This document shows positions 32,594 through 41,581 of a DNA stretch of 43,663 nucleotides, piece by piece. Both the position numbers and the translations under genes were made by a program. Numbering within the stretch: the stretch's first letter is position 1; every line of letters begins with the position of its first letter. The notes beneath the pieces are model-generated. The model was not told the origin of the DNA, did no database searches, and was given only the letters and a program-made list of their open reading frames with translations. Source of the stretch: Gammaproteobacteria bacterium (GTDB lineage Bacteria > Pseudomonadota > Gammaproteobacteria > Steroidobacterales > Steroidobacteraceae); NCBI GenBank assembly GCA_030038755.1, contig JASHSK010000003.1, positions 1 through 43,663 on the forward strand, given 5' to 3'.

Positions 32594-33523
32594 ATGATCC
32601 TCGGCGGCCTGATCGTGCTGGCCGCGCTGGCGACGGGCGGCTGGGCATGGCATCACCACCGGGCGCATCAGGCGGCGCTGCGCGTGCTCGTGCAGGGTGG
32701 GGACGGTGGCGGACTGCCCATCGCCGAGCCCCGTGATGAACATTTCGATGCCGCGGGGCTGGCGCGCGCCGCGGCTGATCCGGCGGCGGCGGGGCTGCAG
32801 GCATTCGTCGTGATGCGGCATGGACACGTGGTGTTCGCCCGCTACGCTGACGGCTTCTCTGCCGATCGCATGATCGACCCCGGTGGGTTCGCGCCCGTGC
32901 TCGTGGCGCTGGCGGCCGGGGTGGCCGTTCGTGACGGGACCCTGGCGACGCTCGCGCCCGCGCGCTTCGACCCGGCGCAGCTGCGTGCGGGGATCGAGCG
33001 AGGTACGCACCGCAGCTACGTGAGCTACCTGTCGCGAGTGTTGTGGCGACGGCTGAATGCCGCGCCTGCCTGGATCCTGCTGCCTTCGACGGACGCGGTG
33101 CCGCCGGTCGACTGCTGCTTCGAGGCGCGCCTGCAGGACTGGCTGCGCATCGGTGGCCTGCTGGTCAACGACGGCAGTTTCGAGGACACGCAGGTGATCC
33201 CCCGGGGCTGGGTCGCGCAGATGCGCAAGCCGGTCAGCGCCGATGAGCTCGAGGGCATGGGTGTGCAGCTGCCTTCGCACGCGCCGACGGCCCGATCGTT
33301 CGATGCCGCGGACCTGATCCTTCTGCGCGGTGACGGACACTGGCGGCTGTGGCTGGTCCCCAGCCTGAAGCTGGTGGTGCTGTTCGGTGCACGCGCCGAT
33401 GCCGGCGACAGCGCTTCGGGCTGGGACGAGACGCGCTTGCCGAACCTCGTCATCGAGGCACTCACCGACCGCCCGCCGGCGCAGGCGGGGTCGCTCATGC
33501 AGCAGCTCGTGCACGGTCACTGA
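32576..33523 (+). CDS. Membrane-anchored beta-lactamase/serine-hydrolase-like protein, apparently lacking the catalytic SxxK
   Basis: N-terminal TM; GLQAFVVMRHGHVVFARYADGF, CCFEARLQDWLRIGGLLVNDGSFEDTQVIPRGWVAQMRKP, WRLWLVPSLKLVVLFGARAD. Confidence 0.75.
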   Translation: MSTRAGMILGGLIVLAALATGGWAWHHHRAHQAALRVLVQGGDGGGLPIAEPRDEHFDAAGLARAAADPAAAGLQAFVVMRHGHVVFARYADGFSADRMIDPGGFAPVLVALAAGVAVRDGTLATLAPARFDPAQLRAGIERGTHRSYVSYLSRVLWRRLNAAPAWILLPSTDAVPPVDCCFEARLQDWLRIGGLLVNDGSFEDTQVIPRGWVAQMRKPVSADELEGMGVQLPSHAPTARSFDAADLILLRGDGHWRLWLVPSLKLVVLFGARADAGDSASGWDETRLPNLVIEALTDRPPAQAGSLMQQLVHGH

Positions 33524-33538
33524 CGTAGGAGGCGTAAG

Positions 33539-34756
33539 CTGAAAGCGCTGCGATCGCTGTGCATCGTCGTCGTCATCGACGTGCTCGGCTTCGGGATACT
33601 CATCCCACTGATTCCCTACATGGCCGCGCGCTTCGGAGCCTCTCCGTCGCTGAACACGGCGGTGCTCGGTACCTACTCGCTGTGCCAGCTGCTGGCCGCT
33701 CCGCTGTGGGGGCGCCTGTCCGATCGCTATGGACGTCGACCGATCCTCATATCGAGCATGTCCGGCGCCTTCGTCTCCTACGTCATCCTCGCTTTCGCGC
33801 ACACGCTCACCGTGCTGTTCATCGCACGGGCCCTGGCCGGCTTCATGGCGGGCAATCTCTCGGCGGCCATGGCCTACGCCTCGGATATCAGCAGCGCGCG
33901 CGATCGAGCCAGGACCATGGGCATGGTCGGCGCTTCGATCGGCATCGGCTTCATGCTGGGTCCCGCGATCGGCGGGGCGCTGTCCGGCGAGCACATCCAG
34001 AGCGCCAACTTCATGCGTCCGGCCCTGCTGTCGGCCTCGCTGAGCGTCGTGGCGATGATGCTCGTGGCGTTCATGCTGCCCGAGAGTCACACGGCGGAGC
34101 AGCGCCGGGCGTCGGCCGCCGAGCCGCGTACGCACGGCTGGCGGCTGCTGCGCACGCTGCCCGGACTGCGATTGGTGGCACTGGCGACGCTGCTGGTCAC
34201 GTTCTCGCAATCCACGCTCGAATCGATCTTCGCGATCTGGGCCATGAACCGCTATCACGTTGGGCCGCTGACCATCGGCATGACGCTGTTCGTGCTGGCG
34301 ATCGTGGCCGTGGGCGTGCAGGGCGGGTTGGTGCGGCGGCTGGCGCCGCGCTACGCAGAGCAGCGACTGGCAATGGCCGGCATCGTGTGCTACGTGGTGG
34401 GACTGGGCACAGTCGCGTATGGCGGTGCGTTGGGTGTGGTCATCGTCGGCCTGGTCTTCTGTGGGCTGGGGTCGGGTCTGTTCAGTCCAAGCGGCGCGGC
34501 CCTGGCCTCGCACCAGGCGCAGGCGGGCAATCGGGGCGCGGTCATGGGTGTCTACCAGGCCGGTACTTCCACGGCGCGCGTGATCGCGCCGTTCGTATCC
34601 GGTCCGGTGTACATGCTGCTCGGGCCGGGCTTTCCCTACCTGCTGGCGTGCGTGGTCACGCTGCAGGCGCTGTGGTGCGTCCTCGGGATCGGGCCTCTGC
34701 CGGCCGTGCAGGCGGCCACCCCCGACATGCGGCGCGAGCGCAGGGACCTTCGCTAG
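33539..34756 (+). CDS. MFS transporter (TetA/drug-efflux-like), probable CTG start
   Basis: VVVIDVLGFGILIPLIPYMAARFG, LWGRLSDRYGRRPILISS, LAGFMAGNLSAAMAYASDIS; AGGAGG at 33527-33532. Confidence 0.85.
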   Translation: MKALRSLCIVVVIDVLGFGILIPLIPYMAARFGASPSLNTAVLGTYSLCQLLAAPLWGRLSDRYGRRPILISSMSGAFVSYVILAFAHTLTVLFIARALAGFMAGNLSAAMAYASDISSARDRARTMGMVGASIGIGFMLGPAIGGALSGEHIQSANFMRPALLSASLSVVAMMLVAFMLPESHTAEQRRASAAEPRTHGWRLLRTLPGLRLVALATLLVTFSQSTLESIFAIWAMNRYHVGPLTIGMTLFVLAIVAVGVQGGLVRRLAPRYAEQRLAMAGIVCYVVGLGTVAYGGALGVVIVGLVFCGLGSGLFSPSGAALASHQAQAGNRGAVMGVYQAGTSTARVIAPFVSGPVYMLLGPGFPYLLACVVTLQALWCVLGIGPLPAVQAATPDMRRERRDLR

Positions 34757-34812
34757 GGTACCTGCTGCGTGCCAGTCGTGCGGCTGGATGGAACGTGCTG
34801 GGAGTACTCGAG

Positions 34813-35355
34813 ATGAACAACCCGATGCACAGTGGCATCTACTCGCTGGGCGAGCGGCGGCTGGTCACGGCCGGCGACGACTACTACATCGCCCCCGGTG
34901 CGCAGGTCATCGGCTCGGTCACCCTCGGGGCAGGAGCAAGCCTGTGGTTCAACTGCGTGGTGCGCGCCGATGACGAAATCATCGAGATCGGTGCCGGCAG
35001 CAACGTGCAGGACGGCGCCGTGCTGCACGCCGATCCCGGCGCGCCCACGCGCATCGGGCGCGACGCGACCGTGGGACACATGGCGCTGGTGCACAGCTGC
35101 CACATAGGCGATGAGTCGTTGATCGGCAACGGCGCCATTGTTCTCGACCGTGTTCGCATCGGCCGGCATTGCATCGTGGCTGCCGGCGCGCTCGTACCGC
35201 CCGATCGCGAGATCCCCGACGGCTCGGTGCTGATGGGCACGCCGGCGCAGCTGGTCCGGACGGTGACTGCCGCGGATCTGCAGATGATCCGCGACGCCGC
35301 CGCACACTACCGCGCGCGCATCGCGCATTATCGCGCGCACCTGCGGGCGCGCTAG
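34813..35355 (+). CDS. Gamma-carbonic-anhydrase/YrdA-like hexapeptide-repeat protein
   Basis: APGAQVIGSVTLGAGASLWFNCVVRADDEIIEIGAGSNVQDGAVLHAD, IGRDATVGHMALVHSCHIGDESLIGNGAIVLD. Confidence 0.95.
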   Translation: MNNPMHSGIYSLGERRLVTAGDDYYIAPGAQVIGSVTLGAGASLWFNCVVRADDEIIEIGAGSNVQDGAVLHADPGAPTRIGRDATVGHMALVHSCHIGDESLIGNGAIVLDRVRIGRHCIVAAGALVPPDREIPDGSVLMGTPAQLVRTVTAADLQMIRDAAAHYRARIAHYRAHLRAR

Positions 35356-35467
35356 CGCCTGTCACCGGCTCGTCACTGATATCTCACCGGATCGTGACGT
35401 CAGCGCGCGTATGCTCGCTGCGAGCATCGCTTGCGCCCGGGAAGCAACCATCCGCGAGTCAGGAAGA

Positions 35468-35989
35468 GTGTTCAGACGGGTTTTATGGGAATCTCGCAGG
35501 CAATCCGCGCGTGGCTCACCCGACCGGGCGAGGCGGGTCTTCGGGGGCGGTCAGCCGCTGGTGCGCGCGCTCACGCTGGGCCCGATGATAGGGCTGTGCT
35601 GCCAGCTGTGGGTTCCCGGAGCGCTCTCGCAGGCGGCTACGCCGGCGAGCGGTGCGGCGGTGCCGCGGATTCTGCCGCGACCGACCAACCTGCAGGTGCT
35701 GCCGAAGGACATTTCGCCGGTGCAGCTGCGGCAGGTGATGACCGGGTTTCGCGATGGGCTGGGGGTTACCTGCGGCTACTGCCATGCCGAGGACCCGCGG
35801 ACCCAGAGGCTCGATTTCGCATCGGACCAAAAGCCGGCCAAGCAGACCACCAGGCTCATGATCCGCATGCTCAACGACATCAACGACCGGTATCTGCGCG
35901 GGCTCGGAGATCCGCGCTACTCGACGCCGGTCACGTGCGGTACCTGCCACCAGGGCGAATCGACTCCGCCGCCGTTCGAGCCGAGGTAA
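35468..35989 (+). CDS. Exported diheme-type c-type cytochrome (reaction-centre cytochrome subunit-like)
   Basis: Signal peptide; NLQVLPKDISPVQLRQVMTGFRDGLGVTCGYCH...RYSTPVTCGTCHQGESTPPPFE: two CxxCH; start uncertain. Confidence 0.82.
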   Translation: MFRRVLWESRRQSARGSPDRARRVFGGGQPLVRALTLGPMIGLCCQLWVPGALSQAATPASGAAVPRILPRPTNLQVLPKDISPVQLRQVMTGFRDGLGVTCGYCHAEDPRTQRLDFASDQKPAKQTTRLMIRMLNDINDRYLRGLGDPRYSTPVTCGTCHQGESTPPPFEPR

Positions 35990-36003
35990 CGTCACGCGCT
36001 CCG

Positions 36004-36516
36004 GTGCGGCGTGCCCGCTGCAGCCTGCTGTTGCTCGCTGCCGCCGGGCCGGCGCTCGGTCAGGCTCTGCTGCTGGGTGCCGGCAACGCGCCGGCAGAAG
36101 TCGTGGCCTGGAAGACCGACCTGCAGCCGCTCCGCGGTGCCCCCGAGGTCGGGCGCTTCACGTTGAGCGTGACGGGCACGCTGCGCGACGGCTGGCACAT
36201 CTACTCGCTGAAGCAGCTGCCGCTGGGGCCGATACCGCTACGCGTCGTGATCGATGCGAATCCGCTCGCCACGGCCGACGGAGCGGTCGTCGAATCGACG
36301 CCGACCACGATTTACGATGCGCGCTTCGGTCTCGACACGCATTTCTATTCACATTCGTTCGAGCTGCGGGTGCCCGTGCGCCTGGCATCACATGTGCCCG
36401 GCACGCAGCGGCTCATTCCGGTCAGCGTGCGCTTCCAGGCCTGCAGCGGCGAGATCTGCGAGCCGCCGAGGACGGTACATCTATCCGTCCCGGTCCAACC
36501 GGCAGCCAGGGGATGA
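36004..36516 (+). CDS. Exported stand-alone DsbD N-terminal (DsbD-alpha)-like domain protein
   Basis: Signal peptide; DGWHIYSLKQLPLGPIPLRVVID...VRFQACSGEICEPPRTVHLSVPV resembles the DsbD-alpha cysteine region. Confidence 0.7.
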   Translation: MRRARCSLLLLAAAGPALGQALLLGAGNAPAEVVAWKTDLQPLRGAPEVGRFTLSVTGTLRDGWHIYSLKQLPLGPIPLRVVIDANPLATADGAVVESTPTTIYDARFGLDTHFYSHSFELRVPVRLASHVPGTQRLIPVSVRFQACSGEICEPPRTVHLSVPVQPAARG

Positions 36517-37937
36517 CGATGCCGCGGCGGTGGATGGCGCTGGCAGCGAGTCTCGGACTCGCCGGGGCTGCCGCGCTGCCGCTGCGTGCGCAGATAGCGG
36601 TGCAGAACCAGGGCTACCTGCCTTACAGCGACGCCCCGATCAATTACCGCTCGGAGAAGCTGAGTGATCCGGTGGCTCTGCTGCAGGAGCGTCTCGATCG
36701 GGGACAGGTGAGTCTCAGCTACGACGCGGACCATGGCTATCTGCGCTCGGTGCTGAAGCTGCTGAACATACCGGTGGACTCGCAGACCCTGGTGTTCTCC
36801 AAGACCAGCTTTCAATACCCCAGGATCTCGCCCGAGCATCCGCGCGCCCTCTACTACAACGACGACGTATACGTCGGCTCGGTGCACACCGGCAAGGCGA
36901 TCGAGGTGGTGTCCTTCGATCCGATGCAAGGCGCCATCTTCTATCTGCTCGACGAGCACCGGGTGGAAAAGCCGGTCTTCCAGCGCGCCGAGCTGGATTG
37001 CACCCAGTGTCATATCGCCGGCGGGACCCGCGGCATCCCCGGCGTCCTGCTGCGTTCGGTCTACCCCTCGACCGACGGGAATCTGCTGCCCGGCGCCCCC
37101 TCGTTCATCACCGATCAGCAAAGCCCCTGGGCGCAGCGCTGGGGCGGATGGTACGTCTCCGGCTCGCTGGCAGCGGCTTCGATGGGCAATGCCGCGGTCG
37201 CCGATGCGCCCGGGGCAGGATCGCTGGCGCAGGCGGATAGCGCGCCGGCGAAGCTTCAGGCGCTGGGCCAGCGCTTCGACGGCGCCGCGTACCTTGCACC
37301 CGGCAGCGATCAGGTTGCATTGATGGTGCTCGCGCACCAGACACAGATGCACAACCTGATCACTCTGACCAATTACAGGACGCGGCTCGCGCTCTACGCG
37401 CTGGCGCAGCGTTCGGACACGGGCCGACCGACCGGCGCCGTGCCGCCCCTCGATGCGCTGCCGCCGGCGACGCAGCGCCAGATCGAGCGCCCCGCCGAGC
37501 AGCTGCTGCGTTACCTGCTGTTCAGCAATGAGACGCCACTCGGCGGTCTTGATGCGCGAGCGATCATTGCCGCCTCGCCGTTCGCGCGCGAATTTGCAGA
37601 GCGTGGTCCGCGTGACTCCCAGGGGCGCTCACTGCGCGACTTCGATCTGAGCAAGCGCCTGTTCCGCTACCCCTGCAGCTACCTCATCTATTCGTCGGAC
37701 TTCGACGCCCTGCCGGAGCCCGCCAAGGGATACGTCTATCACCGCCTGCTGCAGGTGCTGAGCGGCCAGGACCCAAGCACGGATTTTTCGGGGCTGTCCA
37801 CGGCGGATCGTCAGGCAATTCTGTCGATCCTGCTGCAGACCAAGGCCGGCCTCCCGCAGGAATGGCTCGACTATGCGCGCGCGCACCGCCTGAGCGTGAC
37901 GGCATCGCCGCCATCGCTGGCGCGGCGCGGCCCCTGA
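36513..37937 (+). CDS. Exported protein with a single CxxCH haem-binding-like motif
   Basis: Signal peptide; QRAELDCTQCHIAGGTRGIPGVLLRSVYPSTDGNLL; ATGA overlap with upstream gene. Confidence 0.7.
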   Translation: MTMPRRWMALAASLGLAGAAALPLRAQIAVQNQGYLPYSDAPINYRSEKLSDPVALLQERLDRGQVSLSYDADHGYLRSVLKLLNIPVDSQTLVFSKTSFQYPRISPEHPRALYYNDDVYVGSVHTGKAIEVVSFDPMQGAIFYLLDEHRVEKPVFQRAELDCTQCHIAGGTRGIPGVLLRSVYPSTDGNLLPGAPSFITDQQSPWAQRWGGWYVSGSLAAASMGNAAVADAPGAGSLAQADSAPAKLQALGQRFDGAAYLAPGSDQVALMVLAHQTQMHNLITLTNYRTRLALYALAQRSDTGRPTGAVPPLDALPPATQRQIERPAEQLLRYLLFSNETPLGGLDARAIIAASPFAREFAERGPRDSQGRSLRDFDLSKRLFRYPCSYLIYSSDFDALPEPAKGYVYHRLLQVLSGQDPSTDFSGLSTADRQAILSILLQTKAGLPQEWLDYARAHRLSVTASPPSLARRGP

Positions 37938-37982
37938 CCGTTACGTCATGAGCACCCGGTTACGAACCGTCACACGAGGACA

Positions 37983-39389
37983 ATGGAAATGAAGACTCCT
38001 TGGAGGGCCGCGCTGGCCGCGGCCATCGTTTTGGGCAGCAGCGCGGCCCTGGCGGGAGGAACATCCCCCGGGGACGCCGCTGTGGACGGACGCTGGGACG
38101 CCGCGCTGACGCGCAACGGTGCCCGGATCCCCTTCCGGCTCGACATCGTGGGATCCGGCCCGACGCTGAAGGGCATCCTGTACGACGGCTTCGAGCCTTA
38201 TGACGGCACGACCAGCGCGTCCTTTCAGGATGGCAAGCTGGTGCTCAACATCGAGCATTATCTCACTACGATTGCCGCTACTTTGCAGGACGGCAGGCTC
38301 ACGGGCAGCGTGGTCACGCAGAACCGCGGCAGCAGCGGCGAGTACGGCTTCGAAGCCACGCGGCATGTCGACTCCCTCTCCGCCGCGGTGAGCGCCCCAT
38401 CGATCGAGGGTTCCTGGGTCATTCCGCTCGACACCCCGTCCTCCAAGGGCGAGAAGGCGTTTCGCTTCATCGTCCGTCAGCACGGCGCGGAGGTCGCGGC
38501 GGCCATTCTGCGCGTCGACGGCGACACCGGGTCGTACAGCGGCAGCTACCGCGACGGCAAGTGGGTCCTCAGCCATTTCGATGGCTCGCGTCCCGGCGTC
38601 ATCGTCGTGACTCCCAAGCCCGACGGGACTCTCGAGATCCAACAGCACGTGGACCGGCCGGGTACGCAGACCGCCCAGACTGGAGCGGGTGGGGCCGGCG
38701 CGCAGGCCGGCGGCGACCAGACCTACTCCGAGGACGTGACGCCCGACGGCCGCTATGCCCCGGTGCTGACCGCCTATCGAGCCGACGTGGCGCTGGCGAA
38801 GGGACTACCGCAGCCGGATAACTACCTGACGCATACCACGGCACGCGATCCGAACGAGATCTTCAAATTCAACTTCCCGGATGCGGATGGCAAGCTGGTC
38901 TCCAACGAAGATCCGCGCTTCAAGGGCAAGGTGGTGCTGGCCATCGTCACCGGTACGTGGTGCCCCAACTGCCACGACGAAGCCCAGTACCTGGTGCAGC
39001 TCGACCGCAAATACCGCAGCCGCGGCCTCGCGATCGTCGCGCTGGACTTCGAAGAGCCCGAGCAGCAGGGGAGCCTCGAGCGCGAGCGGGCCTTCGTCAG
39101 GCAGTACGGAGTCAAATATACCTACCTGATCGCCGGAGCACCGTCCGAGATGTGGGAAAAGGTGCCGCAGTTGCAAAACCTCAACACTTGGCCGGCTACG
39201 ATCTTCATCGGCCGTGACGGCAAGGTGAAGGCCGTGCACGCCGGCTTTGCGTCTCCCGCCAGCGGCGAGTTCTATACCCAGCTCAAACAGGAGTTCACCA
39301 GCCGCATCGAGCAGCTGCTGGCCGAAAAGGCGCCGGCGGAACACGTCGCTACCGCCGCGCCCGCGGCCCACCTCCAGCCCGGGGTCTGA
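37983..39389 (+). CDS. Exported TlpA-like thioredoxin with duplicated N-terminal beta-rich domain
   Basis: Signal peptide AALAAAIVLGSSAALAGG; TGTWCPNCHDEAQYLVQLDRKYRSRGLAIVALDFEE; NTWPATIFIGRDGKVKAVHAGF. Confidence 0.85.
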   Translation: MEMKTPWRAALAAAIVLGSSAALAGGTSPGDAAVDGRWDAALTRNGARIPFRLDIVGSGPTLKGILYDGFEPYDGTTSASFQDGKLVLNIEHYLTTIAATLQDGRLTGSVVTQNRGSSGEYGFEATRHVDSLSAAVSAPSIEGSWVIPLDTPSSKGEKAFRFIVRQHGAEVAAAILRVDGDTGSYSGSYRDGKWVLSHFDGSRPGVIVVTPKPDGTLEIQQHVDRPGTQTAQTGAGGAGAQAGGDQTYSEDVTPDGRYAPVLTAYRADVALAKGLPQPDNYLTHTTARDPNEIFKFNFPDADGKLVSNEDPRFKGKVVLAIVTGTWCPNCHDEAQYLVQLDRKYRSRGLAIVALDFEEPEQQGSLERERAFVRQYGVKYTYLIAGAPSEMWEKVPQLQNLNTWPATIFIGRDGKVKAVHAGFASPASGEFYTQLKQEFTSRIEQLLAEKAPAEHVATAAPAAHLQPGV

Positions 39390-39411
39390 ACGGCTCCGAT
39401 CGCGCCGGTGG

Positions 39412-39443
39412 CAGCGGACCGCCCCGCCTGCGGCGGTCCGCTG
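39412..39443. terminator. Perfect 12-bp inverted repeat between convergent genes
   Basis: CAGCGGACCGCC - 8 nt - GGCGGTCCGCTG; no T-tract. Confidence 0.5.
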
Positions 39444-39527
39444 ACGGGCGGCGCATCGGGACATCGATCGTCGCCGGCAGAGAGCTGCAGGCCCAGGTCC
39501 GCTCGCTGGACCGGCGGGAACTTCAGG

Positions 39528-40502
39528 TCAGTGCTGCAGCGGCTTCTTCAGAAAGTCGTCGCGGTTGCCCGAGCGCACGTTGACGTGCACTGACTGACGA
39601 CCGCGCGTGAGCGTCAGGGGTACCTGGGCTCCGGCGACGCCGGCGCTCCAGACGGCGCGGAACAGCTGCGGCAGGGAGCGCACCGGTTGTCCGGCGACCT
39701 CCGCGATCACATCGCCCAGCCGCAGCCCCGCACGATGCGCGGGTCCGCCGCGCATCAGGTCGGCGACCATCACGCGATCGGCCTGCTCGGCGGTATACAC
39801 ACCCAGCCACGGGCGCGGCTGGCGTCGGGGTTGACCGAGCTGAATCATGTCCTCGAGCACCGGCTCGAGCAGGTCCACCGGTACGAACATATTGGCATCG
39901 AAGTTTTCGTCGGCGAGCGCCTCCTGCACGAACAGCGAACCGACGCCGAGCAGCAGCCCGTCGGTTCCCACCAGCGCCGTGCCTCCCCACTGCGGGTGCG
40001 GCGGAGCGGTGAACAGCGCATCGTCGAGCAGGTATTCCCAGTAGCCGGCGAACTCGCGCCGCGCAATCAGTCGTGCCTCCAGGGAATGGCGCGCCCCGCC
40101 GTGACCGATGACCAGCACCCGGTCGCCGATCCCGAGGGTGGTGGCCGAGCCGCGCTCCAGCGCCGGCATGTCGAGCGATCCGAGCGGCTGTACCAGACCG
40201 AAGCCGCTCACCTGGTCATAGGCCAGGGGATGGGCCGGCACGACCCGGCCGTCGTATGCGGTCAGCCAGATCGATTCCGCTTCCGTGATCAGATAACCGA
40301 TCGTGAGCACCACCTTGCGCTCGGCGCTGCGGATCACCACGCCGGAGCCCAGCCGCTCGGTGCCGAGGAAGGCGGCGGTGTAGCCGTCGTCGCTGGCTTC
40401 CACGTGCAGCTGCACGAGCGAGCGATAGACGGCCTCGAGATCGAACTCGAGGCCTTCGCGGCGTGGCCGCAGGGCCGCGGGCAGTTGCCACTCTTGGGTC
40501 AT
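39528..40502 (-). CDS. HtrA/Deg (S1C)-like protein with PDZ domain; catalytic triad appears absent
   Basis: LGSGVVIRSAERKVVLTIGYLI, YDQVSGFGLVQPL, PQWGGTALVGTDGLLLGVGSLF; PDZ PWLGVYTAEQADRVMVADLMRGGPAHRAGLRLGDVIAEVAGQPV. Confidence 0.85.
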   Translation of the reverse strand: MTQEWQLPAALRPRREGLEFDLEAVYRSLVQLHVEASDDGYTAAFLGTERLGSGVVIRSAERKVVLTIGYLITEAESIWLTAYDGRVVPAHPLAYDQVSGFGLVQPLGSLDMPALERGSATTLGIGDRVLVIGHGGARHSLEARLIARREFAGYWEYLLDDALFTAPPHPQWGGTALVGTDGLLLGVGSLFVQEALADENFDANMFVPVDLLEPVLEDMIQLGQPRRQPRPWLGVYTAEQADRVMVADLMRGGPAHRAGLRLGDVIAEVAGQPVRSLPQLFRAVWSAGVAGAQVPLTLTRGRQSVHVNVRSGNRDDFLKKPLQH

Positions 40503-40603
40503 ATCAGGGCATCAGGAGCCGATCAGAGCATAGCGCGGGCGGTGCGGCCTCGCGAGCTGAACCCCGGCCGTCGTCGCGACGCCCATTATCCCGACGGGTT
40601 CCT

Positions 40604-41488
40604 CTAGGGCTCTGCGGTCGTCGCGAACGCGATCACGGCCTGTCCGATGATGCTGACCGACTGCAGCGAGCCGCCGCTCACGTCGAGCGCCACGGTCACG
40701 CGGCCGGGTCGGTCCATATGGTGGCCCTGCGCCCCGCTGAACTGCAGGCCATCGAGCAGCCGCTGCTGCAGCAGGTAGGCGCCCAGCAGGGCGTGTGCGT
40801 TGCCGCTCACCGGATCTTCCGGAATGCCCAGAGCCGGGCAGAACATGCGTGCCTCGGTGTGTACTGCGGGGATGGCGGGCCGCAGTGTGAACAGAAATAT
40901 CCCCGGTGCCCCGAGCGAGCGCGACAGCTCGGAGAGTCGCGGGCCATCCGGCCGCACGCGCGCGAGCGTGGCGCCGTCGCCGACACCCAGCAGCAGCCGT
41001 GTGCCGCTGACCCCGGCCAGCATCGGCGGACAGCGCGCATCCAGATCCGCCGCCGTCAGCGCCAGCGCCTCGAGTACCGCCGCGAGGGCGTGCTCCTGCG
41101 GCGCTCCGAGCAGTCGCGGTGCTGCCTGGTACAGCGCGACGCGCGGCGCAGTACCTCCCGCGAGGACCTCCACGCGTATGCTGCCCCCGGAGTGTTTCTG
41201 GCGCGGCCGTCGCGGCTCGCCGAGCGCCTCCAGTACCGCATGTACCGCGAGGGTCGCGTGACCGATGAACGGCGCCTCGCCATGCGGCGTGAGGAAGCGC
41301 ACGCGCACGTCGTGGTCGGCGCCGTCGGGTGGCAGCACGAACGCGCAGTCGGCCGCCCCGAGCTCGCGGGCGATCGCGCGCATCCGCGGGGGTGACAATG
41401 CGTCGGCGTCGAGCACCACCCCGGCGGGATTGCCGGCGAACCGCTGCGCCGTGAAGGCATCGACCTGAAACACTCGCACACTGTGCAT
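40604..41488 (-). CDS. PhzF-family isomerase-like protein
   Basis: VFQVDAFTAQRFAGNPAGVVLDA, VRFLTPHGEAPFIGHATLAVHAVL, CPALGIPEDPVSGNAHALLGAYL; start at MHSVRVF. Confidence 0.9.
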   Translation of the reverse strand: MHSVRVFQVDAFTAQRFAGNPAGVVLDADALSPPRMRAIARELGAADCAFVLPPDGADHDVRVRFLTPHGEAPFIGHATLAVHAVLEALGEPRRPRQKHSGGSIRVEVLAGGTAPRVALYQAAPRLLGAPQEHALAAVLEALALTAADLDARCPPMLAGVSGTRLLLGVGDGATLARVRPDGPRLSELSRSLGAPGIFLFTLRPAIPAVHTEARMFCPALGIPEDPVSGNAHALLGAYLLQQRLLDGLQFSGAQGHHMDRPGRVTVALDVSGGSLQSVSIIGQAVIAFATTAEP

Positions 41489-41581
41489 GGGCGTCCCCTG
41501 ACGCGATTGTACGATGGGAGCGGGGCGCGGGCGCGCGGTCCGCTTGCCAGCTTCGCCGCTTTGCTCGATAGTGCTGCGGCC

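Noticed and set aside
32174-34513. 779-aa minus-strand ORF
   Set aside because: Antisense to the ModF-like, beta-lactamase-like and MFS genes; low-complexity His/Arg/Gln composition typical of a shadow ORF.
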